From assembly GCA_017861495.1 (NCBI GenBank), contig JAGFXW010000162.1, positions 1 to 5,776 of the forward strand: a DNA stretch of 5,776 nt. The letters are read 5' to 3'. How positions within the stretch are numbered: the first letter of the stretch is position 1; each line of letters opens with the position of its first letter. Positions 1 through 5,644 of this stretch are shown here, piece after piece. Position numbers and translations under genes: made by a program. Under the pieces are notes generated by a model that saw nothing but the letters and a program-made list of their open reading frames with translations, ran no database searches and was not told the origin of the DNA. This stretch comes from Bacillota bacterium (GTDB lineage: Bacteria > Bacillota_C > Negativicutes > CTSoil-072).

Positions 1-90
1 GGTGATTTGGATTCGTTAAACGCAACTACTCAAAACGAACTAACCAAAGTATCGAACTTAGTTCATTTCATGGAACGTGATGAAAAATAA
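1..90 (+). CDS. 3' end of an unidentified gene (partial)
   Basis: An open frame enters from the left edge and ends at TAA (88-90), giving 29 residues that finish in ...LVHFMERDEK. The fragment is polar and could be the end of an alpha-helix; no motif is recognisable. A strong hairpin with a T-rich flank follows about 80 bases downstream in the same direction, which fits a genuine gene end. I do not recognise the family. The start and most of the protein lie outside the window, so the call rests on the open frame and the terminator only. Confidence 0.5.
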   Translation, partial: GDLDSLNATTQNELTKVSNLVHFMERDEK

Positions 91-168
91 TACATAAATT
101 GAAAACTATCCAACTAGTTATTTTACGCTTACTTATAATGTAAAAATATAGCAGGATTTAGCATTTAT

Positions 169-223
169 AAAGAGAAGCTACCATAATAAATTGGTTAGTA
201 AATTTATGGGCAGCTTCTCTTTT
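169..223 (+). terminator. Rho-independent terminator, possibly bidirectional
   Basis: The outer arms AAAGAGAAGCT (169-179) and AGCTTCTCTTT (212-222) are exact reverse complements, followed by more T. The inner segments CCATAATAAATT and AAATTTATGG continue the pairing imperfectly towards a small loop. The A-rich left flank and T-rich right flank mean it could stop transcription from either side. It most likely ends the gene that stops at base 90. Confidence 0.75.
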
Positions 224-263
224 AGTTGATATAGCGATAGAAAGAGAATTAAGAACTTATCGG

Positions 264-298
264 TTTTAAATGGGACAAGGAACCTGTCCCATTTAAAA
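264..298. repeat. REP-like perfect palindrome
   Basis: Arms TTTTAAATGGGACA (264-277) and TGTCCCATTTAAAA (285-298) are perfect 14-bp reverse complements around the 7-base loop AGGAACC. GGGACA...TGTCCC palindromes with an AAGGAACC-like centre are familiar dispersed repeats in Bacillales and often sit beside RAYT transposase genes. The right arm runs directly into the RAYT remnant, which supports a REP assignment over a plain terminator. Confidence 0.7.
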
Positions 299-389
299 TA
301 CGATTCGGCGACTAAAAGAAGACGGGTTATAGATATGTCAGATTGAGCGAGCAACAGGAATATCGCGAGGTATAATAGCGAAAGGGTGA
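297..389 (+). pseudogene. C-terminal remnant of a REP-associated tyrosine transposase (RAYT)
   Basis: In one frame this reads NTIRRLKEDGL-stop-ICQIERATGISRGIIAKG-stop. This matches the C-terminal helix-turn-helix tail of Bacillales RAYT (Y1 transposase family) proteins, typically of the form LK..G.SIRQIERLTGISRGII. The internal TAG (330-332) stands where a Ser codon (TCG) is expected, and TGT replaces an expected Arg codon, both consistent with point-mutation decay. The HUH/Y1 catalytic domain is entirely missing; the REP palindrome takes its place upstream. The family assignment comes from recalled motifs, not from a search. Confidence 0.65.
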
Positions 390-415
390 CAAAAAGGAAC
401 GTCCCCGTTGTCTCC
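385..415. repeat. Second REP-like imperfect hairpin
   Basis: GGTGACAA (385-392) pairs with TTGTCTCC (408-415) with one T-T mismatch, and an inner GGA..TCC pair is also possible. The sequence is of the GTGACAAAAAGGAACGTCCCC type known from Bacillales REP elements. It overlaps the stop codon of the RAYT remnant, the position where RAYT genes usually carry a flanking REP. The IS110 transposase remnant begins almost immediately after it. Confidence 0.55.
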
Positions 416-422
416 ACAGACT

Positions 423-569
423 AAAACCAGGAAACAATCGTTGGGCGCTGTTATGAATAAACTATTGCGAATTATTTTCTCTGTACTAAAGAACAAACAA
501 GCTTTTCATATGATTACACCTGATGAGCAGGTTCGTCTCTATCAGAACAACAGAAAAAATGCTGCTTAA
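423..569 (+). pseudogene. C-terminal remnant of an IS110-family transposase
   Basis: The frame reads KTRKQSLGAVMNKLLRIIFS, then VLKNKQAFHM and about 18 more residues to TAA (567-569). The pattern of basic residues, then (G/V)AVM.KLLRIIF.VLKN, is the C-terminal end of the transposase_20 half of IS110-family (RuvC-like DEDD) transposases. The N-terminal DEDD domain and the catalytic Ser region are absent, so the gene is dead. The frame stays open back to base 390, but that part is REP sequence, so the true break is near 417-423. ATG at 453 is unlikely to be used. Confidence 0.65.
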
Positions 570-705
570 AATATGATTAGAATCGAACATTTCTATGGCC
601 TTTGGTCGAAAAATTCGACATTTACAAGGGCTTATTTGGGATGTCATTTTTGAAGTGATCATTTTTTTCTAGTGAGGGCTTGACTTTAGTTAGCTGGTCT
701 CGTGT
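570..705 (+). mobile_element. Downstream non-coding end of the IS110-family element (left copy)
   Basis: This segment follows the transposase stop and matches, inverted, the right edge of the window. The last 26 bases (675-700) match the reverse complement of 5649-5674 at 24 of 26 positions. Shorter shared blocks lie further in: CGAACATT, TTCGA, AGGGCTT and TCATTTTT. Similarity fades just after GGTCT at 700, which probably marks the IS end. A perfect hairpin GTCGAA-AAA-TTCGAC (605-619) lies inside. Some IS110-family elements encode their guide RNA here; see findings. Confidence 0.6.
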
Positions 706-900
706 CCCATATATGCAGGAGACAGAGCAAAAAAACTTCGATGATTGTATAAGGTTAGGGGATTGGGCACTATTTTTATTCTAGTGATGTTACTTAATCG
801 AGCATGTTAGGGAATAGAGGAGTGGAGTCGATGGAATCGTCCCGTGCGATTCGTTATAGAACTTATCCTGAAAATAAAATATGGATTTTAATTTGACAAA
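706..900. other. Gene-free stretch with one small hairpin
   Basis: No credible coding frame or strong promoter is visible. The only structure is GAATCG (834-839) and CGATTC (847-852) around the loop TCCCGTG, a 6-bp perfect stem lying 64 bases before the GNAT start. It has no T-run and could be an operator or a leader hairpin. A possible weak -10, TAAAAT (875-880), lacks a convincing -35. Confidence 0.4.
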
Positions 901-915
901 AAGGAGGTATTCATT

Positions 916-1449
916 GTGATGAGAATTGAAACAGAAAGATTGGTTATAAGAACTTTCAAAGAGAATGACGCAGCGGGATTATGGGATTATCTCTCCCACC
1001 CACGTGTAAATTGCTTTCTTAATGAAAAGCTCAACACATTTGAAGATGCAATTGCCGATGTTAAGCTAAGAAGTAAAGATGAATCACAGTTCGCCGTTTG
1101 TTTGAAAGAAACTGATACAGTTATCGGGAATTTATTCGCAGCAAAAGATGAACCAGATACCTACAGCGTTGGTTGGCAGTTTAATGAAAAATACGAAGGA
1201 AAAGGATACGCAAGCGAATCAGCAAAGGCCTTCCTCAATTTTCTATTTAATGATAAAAATGCAAGACGGATATATGCTTACGTGGAAGATTATAATGTTC
1301 GTTCACAAAAACTCTGCGAGCGGCTCGGTATGCGTAGAGAAGCATACTTTATAGAGTTTATATCTTTCATTCAAAACCCAGATGGAACACCGAAGTACGA
1401 AAATACGTTTGAATACGCCATTTTGAAAAGGGAATGGCAAGAGAAGTGA
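916..1449 (+). CDS. GNAT-family N-acetyltransferase (RimJ/RimL type)
   Basis: The 177-residue product has the length and layout of RimJ/RimL-type (Acetyltransf_3) enzymes, which transfer acetyl from acetyl-CoA to an N-terminal or small-molecule amine in the cytoplasm. The opening IETERLVIRTFKENDA (residues 4-19) is the typical first strand. The acetyl-CoA pyrophosphate loop is YEGKGYASE (93-101). N127 and S130, followed by CERLGMRREA (134-143), form the usual NxxS...LGF-like helix, and the C-terminal AILKREW closes the fold. The GTG start lies 8 bases after AAGGAGG (901-907); ATG at 919 is possible but its spacing of 11 is worse. The gene stands alone and converges on phzF. No sequence feature shows the acceptor, so protein, antibiotic or amine acetylation all remain open. 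Confidence 0.88.
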   Translation: MMRIETERLVIRTFKENDAAGLWDYLSHPRVNCFLNEKLNTFEDAIADVKLRSKDESQFAVCLKETDTVIGNLFAAKDEPDTYSVGWQFNEKYEGKGYASESAKAFLNFLFNDKNARRIYAYVEDYNVRSQKLCERLGMRREAYFIEFISFIQNPDGTPKYENTFEYAILKREWQEK

Positions 1450-1467
1450 ATGTTTCCTTCGGTCTAA

Positions 1468-1626
1468 AGGATACGAGGGGACGGTTTACAGCTGTTTCAA
1501 GGTGGCAAGAATCATCAAACTGCGCCGGATGACTATTTGATCAGTTTTATCAATATAACCCCACTTGCCGTTTATTTGCACTGGAGCCAGGCACCCGCGG
1601 AAATCAATTTGTTCTTCATTTTATGA
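1468..1626 (+). other. Start-less open frame, possible gene-end remnant
   Basis: Between GNAT and phzF a + frame opens after TAA (1465-1467) and runs to TGA (1624-1626), including GGKNHQTAPDDYLISFINIT and PLAVYLHW. The composition looks protein-like, but there is no plausible start or ribosome site and the family is not recognised. It overlaps the last 11 bases of phzF on the other strand. It may be a decayed 3' end of a lost gene or chance. GGGGACGG (1477-1484) and GGAGCCAGGCACC (1583-1595) within it resemble half REP motifs. Confidence 0.2.
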
Positions 1627-2497
1627 AAATATTTCCTTCAATTTTAACCGTTGCTTTACCTCCGAACAGGACTTTCCCTGCAATCGTTTTCAGACGAACG
1701 ATGTTGTATGCTGAAGGTTCCGCATTTTGTTCGATCGATACCGGGCGCCCATCCCACATATCGTTCCGCAGCATATAATATCCTAGTGCCGAATTTCCAG
1801 AACCGGTAGCCATGTCCTCGAGGTAGCCGAATTTTGGCGCGAACACTCTTGTTCTTACAAGGTTTTGCTGACTTGTTACATCGGTCGTAAACACAAGGAT
1901 GATATCGACCGCATAGCCTAAGCAGAATGTTTTCAAAGATTGTTCATTCGGCCAGACAGACAGCTCGACCGCAAGCGTCGAAATCGGGATAATCAGTGTG
2001 TTCAGGCCTGCATTGACCAATCTAATCGGATATTCTTCCGATATCGAGCTAGCCGTTATGCCGAGCGCTTCAGCAGCCATTGCAGCGTCCACATCCGTTG
2101 TAAGAAATTCTGGATCCGGCGCGGAAATGAAAACTGCGTCGAGTGTTTGTAGCTCATTGTAAACGGTAAGCTTTCCTTTGTTTGTTTCAATAGAAACCTC
2201 AAGCAAGTTGTTCAGAGCGCTGTTGTTCTTTATCAGGTCGTACATGCAGGCAATAGTACCGTGACCGCAGAAATCAACCTCGCATTCGGATGAGTAATAC
2301 TTTAAGGCATATGAGATTTCGCTTTTGGGCATACAGTATACGACTTCTGATACAAAACCTTTATGTTCTCTGGCAATATTCTGCATTTCGCTATCCTTCA
2401 GCACCTGGTTCGCATCAAGATAAATACATGCAGCCGGATTCCCTGATGAAAATTCAGAGGTAAAGGCATTGATTTTTTTGTACATTAAAGGTGTCAT
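1616..2497 (-). CDS. PhzF-family isomerase/epimerase-like protein
   Basis: The product has 293 residues, the normal length for this family, which shares the two-lobed diaminopimelate epimerase fold. Family signatures from the N-terminus are KKINAFTSEFSSGNPAA (residues 7-23), the catalytic-type Glu in SEVVY (E51), CGHGT (77-81), and RVFAPKFGYLEDMATGSG (217-234), with D228 and S233 spaced like Asp208 and Ser213 of PhzF. The C-terminal GKVLFGGKATVKIEG is also typical. The acid/base residues are therefore intact and an active isomerase is likely, but the substrate is unknown; phenazine synthesis is not implied, since no other phz gene is present. The ATG at 2497 is chosen because the family N-terminus begins here and AAGGA lies 13 bases upstream. 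The frame extends to a TTG at 2542 and an ATG at 2524, without better ribosome sites. It lies 219 bases downstream of the decarboxylase, probably co-transcribed. Confidence 0.85.
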   Translation of the reverse strand: MTPLMYKKINAFTSEFSSGNPAACIYLDANQVLKDSEMQNIAREHKGFVSEVVYCMPKSEISYALKYYSSECEVDFCGHGTIACMYDLIKNNSALNNLLEVSIETNKGKLTVYNELQTLDAVFISAPDPEFLTTDVDAAMAAEALGITASSISEEYPIRLVNAGLNTLIIPISTLAVELSVWPNEQSLKTFCLGYAVDIILVFTTDVTSQQNLVRTRVFAPKFGYLEDMATGSGNSALGYYMLRNDMWDGRPVSIEQNAEPSAYNIVRLKTIAGKVLFGGKATVKIEGNIFIK

Positions 2498-2555
2498 TAA
2501 ATTTTTCCCGTCCTTTCTCAGCATTTTATATTCAACCGCCAAAATTCTTAAATTT

Positions 2556-2657
2556 TCAGCATACAGTCCACAACTGTCTTGTTTCCACCGCGTCTAACAG
2601 CATCTCGACCAGGCACTTCCACCGCTCTTCTGCTGCATAATCTATCATTTCTGCCAT
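2556..2657 (-). CDS. Possible 33-residue small ORF or gene remnant
   Basis: In the 219-base gap between the decarboxylase stop and the phzF start, a minus-strand frame encodes MAEMIDYAAEERWKCLVEML followed by 13 residues to TGA (2558-2556). GAAGG lies 7 bases before the ATG. The frame continues upstream as DSNIFYPTLVVEGLN back to a TAA, so it may instead be the tail of a decayed protein. Composition is helix-like and amphipathic, with no recognised family. It is on the same strand as both flanking genes and would be translated from the same message. Confidence is low because a frame this short can occur by chance. Confidence 0.22.
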   Translation of the reverse strand: MAEMIDYAAEERWKCLVEMLLDAVETRQLWTVC

Positions 2658-2716
2658 ATTTAAGCCTTCGACAACAAGCGTGGGATAGAAGATGTTGCTG
2701 TCCAATATATATTAGA

Positions 2717-4120
2717 CTACTGAATAAAACCTGTTTTCTCACGGCATTGTTTGAATGTTTCCACACAATCATCAATATCATTTTTTGTGGTCTGCCAAGA
2801 GCAAACACTGATCCTGATAACAGGCTCGTTGTGCCAAACTGTTCCGCCACACCAGCACCTTCCACTGGACTGGATGTTTTTCAAGGTAGCATTCGTAATG
2901 TCTGCGGTCTCACATTTGATGAGGATCTGATTGAATACGACTTCGTTCAAAACAAAAAATCCGTTTTCTGACAGTTTTTCCGCGAAATATTTCGCATGAT
3001 CACACAATTGGTCGACGATCTCCTGCACCCCGTTTTTTCCAAGATACTTAAGCGTTGCCCAAAGCTCGATACTTCTGGCGCGCCGCGACATCTCCGGAGT
3101 ATACAGCATACCGTCACGATTTTCACTGTACTGTATGTACGACCCGGTCGCCTGCATCGTGCGTATCAGCGCTAAACGGTCTTTGCAGAGAACGATACCG
3201 CAGTCATAAGGGGCGTTGAGCGTTTTATGGGCATCGACAGACCATGAGTCTGCTTTTTCAATGCCCTTTGTTAAACCGCTACAATTTTTGGAAGCCGCGG
3301 CCCAGAGCCCGAATGCTCCGTCGACATGAACCCAGGCTCCAGCTTTGTTCGCGATTTCGCACAGCTGGTCGATCTGGTCAAAAGCTCCGCTGTTAACATT
3401 GCCGGCCTGCACAATCAGCAACGTATTCTGATCAATTGCCGGAAGTTTTTCCAATGATATTCGGCCCTGTTCGTCAGCAGGAACCAGTTGGATGCGTTCT
3501 TTACCAAGGCCCAGTATGGACAAGGCTTTGAAAACCGATGAGTGAGCCTGCTCACTGAGTACGATTTTTATAGGGGGAGCACCAAACAGCCCCTGTTCAT
3601 TCACATTCCAGTCTTGTTTAAATAGTAGTTCATTGCGGGCGGTAGCGAGCGCGCAGATTATGGCTGTGGATGAACCGCTGACAAAACCGGCGGCTGTCCC
3701 CTGGGGTAGACCCAACAGTTCCGCGATCCACTTTTCACATACCTCTTCCAATTTGGCTGCTATCGGTGACATAACGAACAGCGCGCTGTTTTGGTCCCAT
3801 ATGTCGGAAAGCCATTTTGTCGCCAGCGAGACGGGAAGGCTTCCACCGCAGACAAAGCCGAAGTACTTTCCGCCGCTTTGAGCAATAGTGTTTTTTGAAC
3901 CATATGTATTAAGCATGTCAAGAAGCGCATAGGGAGAGCATGAATCCTCCGGCATAGGCTCGTCAAAAACCTTCATACCTGATACCGACGAGCCAGAAGG
4001 AGATACATCCATTTGCTGCAAATTATCGATGTAATCATACGCGAAGCGTTTTACATGCTCAAAAAGCTCTTTTTTTTCAAGCTGCTCCTTCATTTCCGAA
4101 TATAAGTTTATTTTACTCAT
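2717..4120 (-). CDS. Group II pyridoxal-phosphate-dependent decarboxylase
   Basis: The product has 467 residues, matching the Pyridoxal_deC family (aromatic-L-amino-acid, glutamate and diaminobutyrate decarboxylases), cytoplasmic fold-type I PLP enzymes that turn an amino acid into an amine and CO2. Visible signatures are the substrate-side GGKYFGFVCGGSLP (83-96), the phosphate-binding loop FVSGSSTA (146-153), the ring-stacking His in SEQAHSSV (H193), the PLP-nitrogen Asp in HVDGAFG (D267), and the Schiff-base Lys in SVDAHKTLNAP (K299). The C-terminal RISVCSWQTTKNDIDDCV is complete. ATG at 4120 has GGAGGT (plus-strand 4130-4135) 9 bases upstream. The gene is first in a probable operon with phzF and divergent from the MocR regulator. 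Its substrate cannot be read from sequence; related proteins are often loosely annotated as aminotransferases or diaminobutyrate decarboxylases. All catalytic residues are present, so it is probably active. Confidence 0.9.
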   Translation of the reverse strand: MSKINLYSEMKEQLEKKELFEHVKRFAYDYIDNLQQMDVSPSGSSVSGMKVFDEPMPEDSCSPYALLDMLNTYGSKNTIAQSGGKYFGFVCGGSLPVSLATKWLSDIWDQNSALFVMSPIAAKLEEVCEKWIAELLGLPQGTAAGFVSGSSTAIICALATARNELLFKQDWNVNEQGLFGAPPIKIVLSEQAHSSVFKALSILGLGKERIQLVPADEQGRISLEKLPAIDQNTLLIVQAGNVNSGAFDQIDQLCEIANKAGAWVHVDGAFGLWAAASKNCSGLTKGIEKADSWSVDAHKTLNAPYDCGIVLCKDRLALIRTMQATGSYIQYSENRDGMLYTPEMSRRARSIELWATLKYLGKNGVQEIVDQLCDHAKYFAEKLSENGFFVLNEVVFNQILIKCETADITNATLKNIQSSGRCWCGGTVWHNEPVIRISVCSWQTTKNDIDDCVETFKQCREKTGFIQ

Positions 4121-4162
4121 GGTTTTCCTACCTCCATCAATAAATTGTATGGCTTTTTACAT

Positions 4163-4191
4163 ATTATGCATTGACAATGTACCACTGTCAA
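4163..4191 (-). promoter_or_regulatory. Sigma-A-type promoter of the decarboxylase-phzF unit
   Basis: On the minus strand TTGACA (4191-4186) is followed after exactly 17 bases by CATAAT (4168-4163). This is a consensus -35 and a 5-of-6 -10 at ideal spacing. Transcription should begin near 4156, giving a leader of about 36 bases that contains the GGAGGT ribosome site. The promoter interlocks with the regulator promoter on the opposite strand. Confidence 0.75.
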
Positions 4192-4199
4192 TGCATAAT
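4171..4199 (+). promoter_or_regulatory. Sigma-A-type promoter of the MocR regulator gene
   Basis: TTGACA (4171-4176) and CATAAT (4194-4199) are separated by exactly 17 bases, predicting a transcription start near 4206. The -35 box sits in the left arm and the -10 box in the right arm of the 14-bp inverted repeat. Because the mRNA begins after 4199, the in-frame ATG at 4171 cannot serve as the start of the regulator. Confidence 0.75.
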
Positions 4200-4218
4200 T
4201 GTACGTAATACAATTATG
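4194..4218. promoter_or_regulatory. Second palindrome, candidate MocR operator
   Basis: CATAATTGTA (4194-4203) and TACAATTATG (4209-4218) form a perfect 10-bp inverted repeat around CGTAA. It spans the -10 box and predicted start of the regulator gene, the classic position for autorepression. The core half-site AATTGTA recurs at 4143-4149, 54 bases away in direct orientation, just downstream of the decarboxylase transcription start. MocR proteins commonly bind paired half-sites, so this is a reasonable operator candidate; binding is inferred. Confidence 0.55.
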
Positions 4219-4233
4219 GTGGGGGCTTCGTAC

Positions 4234-5613
4234 ATGTGGGAACTAAGAGTAATTGATACAGATAAATCTCTCTATATCGCTGTTGCCGACGCGATAGAGC
4301 GGGACATCCAGTCAGGAATTTTGAAAGCGGGAGAAAGGCTGCCTGCGCAAAGAGAACTTGCAAAGATAGTCGGTGTAAACGTAACAACAATAACGCGAGC
4401 TTATACAGAGGCAGAAAAACGCGGTCTGGTTACTTCTATCGTTGGCAGCGGCACTTATATTTCATCCGATCTTGGTTTCAATTCGGCTCTTTTAAATACG
4501 GAAAAAAATGAAAAGAGGCTTATTGAGATGGGGCTTGTTTTACCTCTTTACTCAATGGAACCCGACATAAGCCTGATCCTTGAAAAGGTGCTTCATAAAA
4601 ATGACCTGAGTGATTTCATGGGGTACACGCCCCCTCAGGGACTATATCGACATAGGCTGACAGGCAGTCGATGGATTAAACGCTATGGGGTAAATGCTGA
4701 GGCTGAGAATATTATTATAACAGCAGGGGCACAACATGCTTTGAACTGTATTTTCTCTTCAGTGTTTCAGCCGGGTGACCGAATTGCTGTTGACTGCTTG
4801 ACATACCCCGGTGTAAAAACAGCCGCGAAACTCTGTGGCATCCAACTTGAAGCGGTGGCAATGGATGACGAGGGTATGACACCGCAGGGACTCGCGACGA
4901 TCTGCAACCGGCATGACGTAAAAGGCGTTTACACGGTATCAACCATGCAGAATCCGACCAATGCCGCTATGTCGGCTCAGAGACGCGCTTCAATAGCGGA
5001 AATCATAGAGAAGAATAATCTGATTCTGATCGAAGATGACTTATATAGATTTTTATCATCTGAAGACTCTTGCCCACTGGCACTCCTCATACCTGAGCAA
5101 AGCATATATATTTCCGGTATTTCAAAAGCGTTTTATGCGGGACTCAGGATATGCTTTGTTGCCACGCCAAAGAGGTTTTGCAACAGGATCTCTCAGGCTG
5201 TGGTCGATACCCTATGGATGGCTCCTACATTAAATGCGGAGATAGCGTGTGAGTGCATAGTCAGCGGGGCTGCGGATGAGATCATTGCGCTTAAACGGGA
5301 AGAAATCCGACGAAGAGCTTACCTGATTAAATCGAAATTGTCCGGATATTCTTTTCGGTATGTGCCGGATAGTATGTTTGTATGGCTGGAGCTTCCTGCT
5401 TTTCGCAGCAGTAGTGATTTTGAAAAAACTGCAAATGACAATGGTATCAATGTGATATCTTCAGAAAAGTTTTCAATAGGAGGTATTATCCCGCCAAGTT
5501 ATGTACGTGTTTCTCTAAGCGGAGCAGATAGCATGACAGAATTTGAAAACGGGCTTGATATTCTTCTAAAAATACTTAACCGGGAAATCGGCTCGGCTGG
5601 CGGAGTTATTTGA
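4234..5613 (+). CDS. MocR-type transcriptional regulator (GntR winged helix fused to aminotransferase-like domain)
   Basis: The 459-residue product has the two-domain MocR/GabR/PdxR layout. Residues about 11-78 form a GntR winged helix: SLYIAVADAIERDIQSGIL, then GERLPAQRELAKIVGVNVTT and RAYTEAEKRGLV with the wing GSGTYIS. Residues about 110-459 form a fold-type I aminotransferase-like domain with YTPPQG (131-136), TAGAQHALN (163-171), QNPTN (239-243), EDDLY (267-271) and the PLP-binding Lys in SGISKAFYAGLR (K298). PLP binding is therefore likely and the protein probably responds to PLP or a PLP-amine/amino-acid adduct. ATG at 4234 is chosen because GGTGGGGG (4218-4225) lies 8 bases upstream and it falls after the predicted mRNA start; the in-frame ATGs at 4171 and 4216 lie in the -35 box and the palindrome. 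It is divergent from the PLP decarboxylase, its likely target. No convincing terminator follows. Confidence 0.9.
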   Translation: MWELRVIDTDKSLYIAVADAIERDIQSGILKAGERLPAQRELAKIVGVNVTTITRAYTEAEKRGLVTSIVGSGTYISSDLGFNSALLNTEKNEKRLIEMGLVLPLYSMEPDISLILEKVLHKNDLSDFMGYTPPQGLYRHRLTGSRWIKRYGVNAEAENIIITAGAQHALNCIFSSVFQPGDRIAVDCLTYPGVKTAAKLCGIQLEAVAMDDEGMTPQGLATICNRHDVKGVYTVSTMQNPTNAAMSAQRRASIAEIIEKNNLILIEDDLYRFLSSEDSCPLALLIPEQSIYISGISKAFYAGLRICFVATPKRFCNRISQAVVDTLWMAPTLNAEIACECIVSGAADEIIALKREEIRRRAYLIKSKLSGYSFRYVPDSMFVWLELPAFRSSSDFEKTANDNGINVISSEKFSIGGIIPPSYVRVSLSGADSMTEFENGLDILLKILNREIGSAGGVI

Positions 5614-5644
5614 CGGCTCCACTATAAAACAACTGCTAGAAGAA

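Larger units (their letters stand above)
4163..4199. repeat. Perfect 14-bp inverted repeat in the divergent promoter region
   Basis: Arms ATTATGCATTGACA (4163-4176) and TGTCAATGCATAAT (4186-4199) are exact reverse complements around the 9-base spacer ATGTACCAC. Each arm holds the -10 of one promoter and the -35 of the other. It may be an operator, a by-product of promoter symmetry, or both. Confidence 0.85.

Noticed and set aside
178..417. Minus-strand hydrophobic 79-codon frame
   Set aside because: It starts with GTG inside a REP-like hairpin and runs through the RAYT remnant, a perfect palindrome and a terminator stem. Its hydrophobicity comes from the reverse strand of these elements, and there is no ribosome site.
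834..852. 6-bp hairpin before the GNAT gene as a terminator or riboswitch
   Set aside because: It has no T-run for termination and is too small and isolated for a riboswitch aptamer, so it is kept only as a note.
893..898. TTGACA just before the GNAT gene
   Set aside because: A consensus -35 here would put the -10 around 916-921, inside the start codon region, and the mRNA would lack the AAGGAGG site at 901-907. It is a chance match.
1583..1595. GGAGCCAGGCACC as a terminator for the phzF operon or a full REP
   Set aside because: The inverted repeat is imperfect, there is no T-run in either direction, and only one half of the known repeat style is seen.
2548..2971. Frames overlapping the 3' part of the decarboxylase on both strands (2548-2865 minus, 2579-2971 plus)
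   Set aside because: They run largely across the decarboxylase coding region, whose own frame keeps a complete family C-terminus. Their translations lack motifs and ribosome sites.
4171..4233. Upstream in-frame extension of the MocR gene from ATG 4171 or 4216
   Set aside because: ATG 4171 overlaps the -35 TTGACA and precedes the predicted transcript start. ATG 4216 has no ribosome site, and the added residues are not part of the GntR domain.
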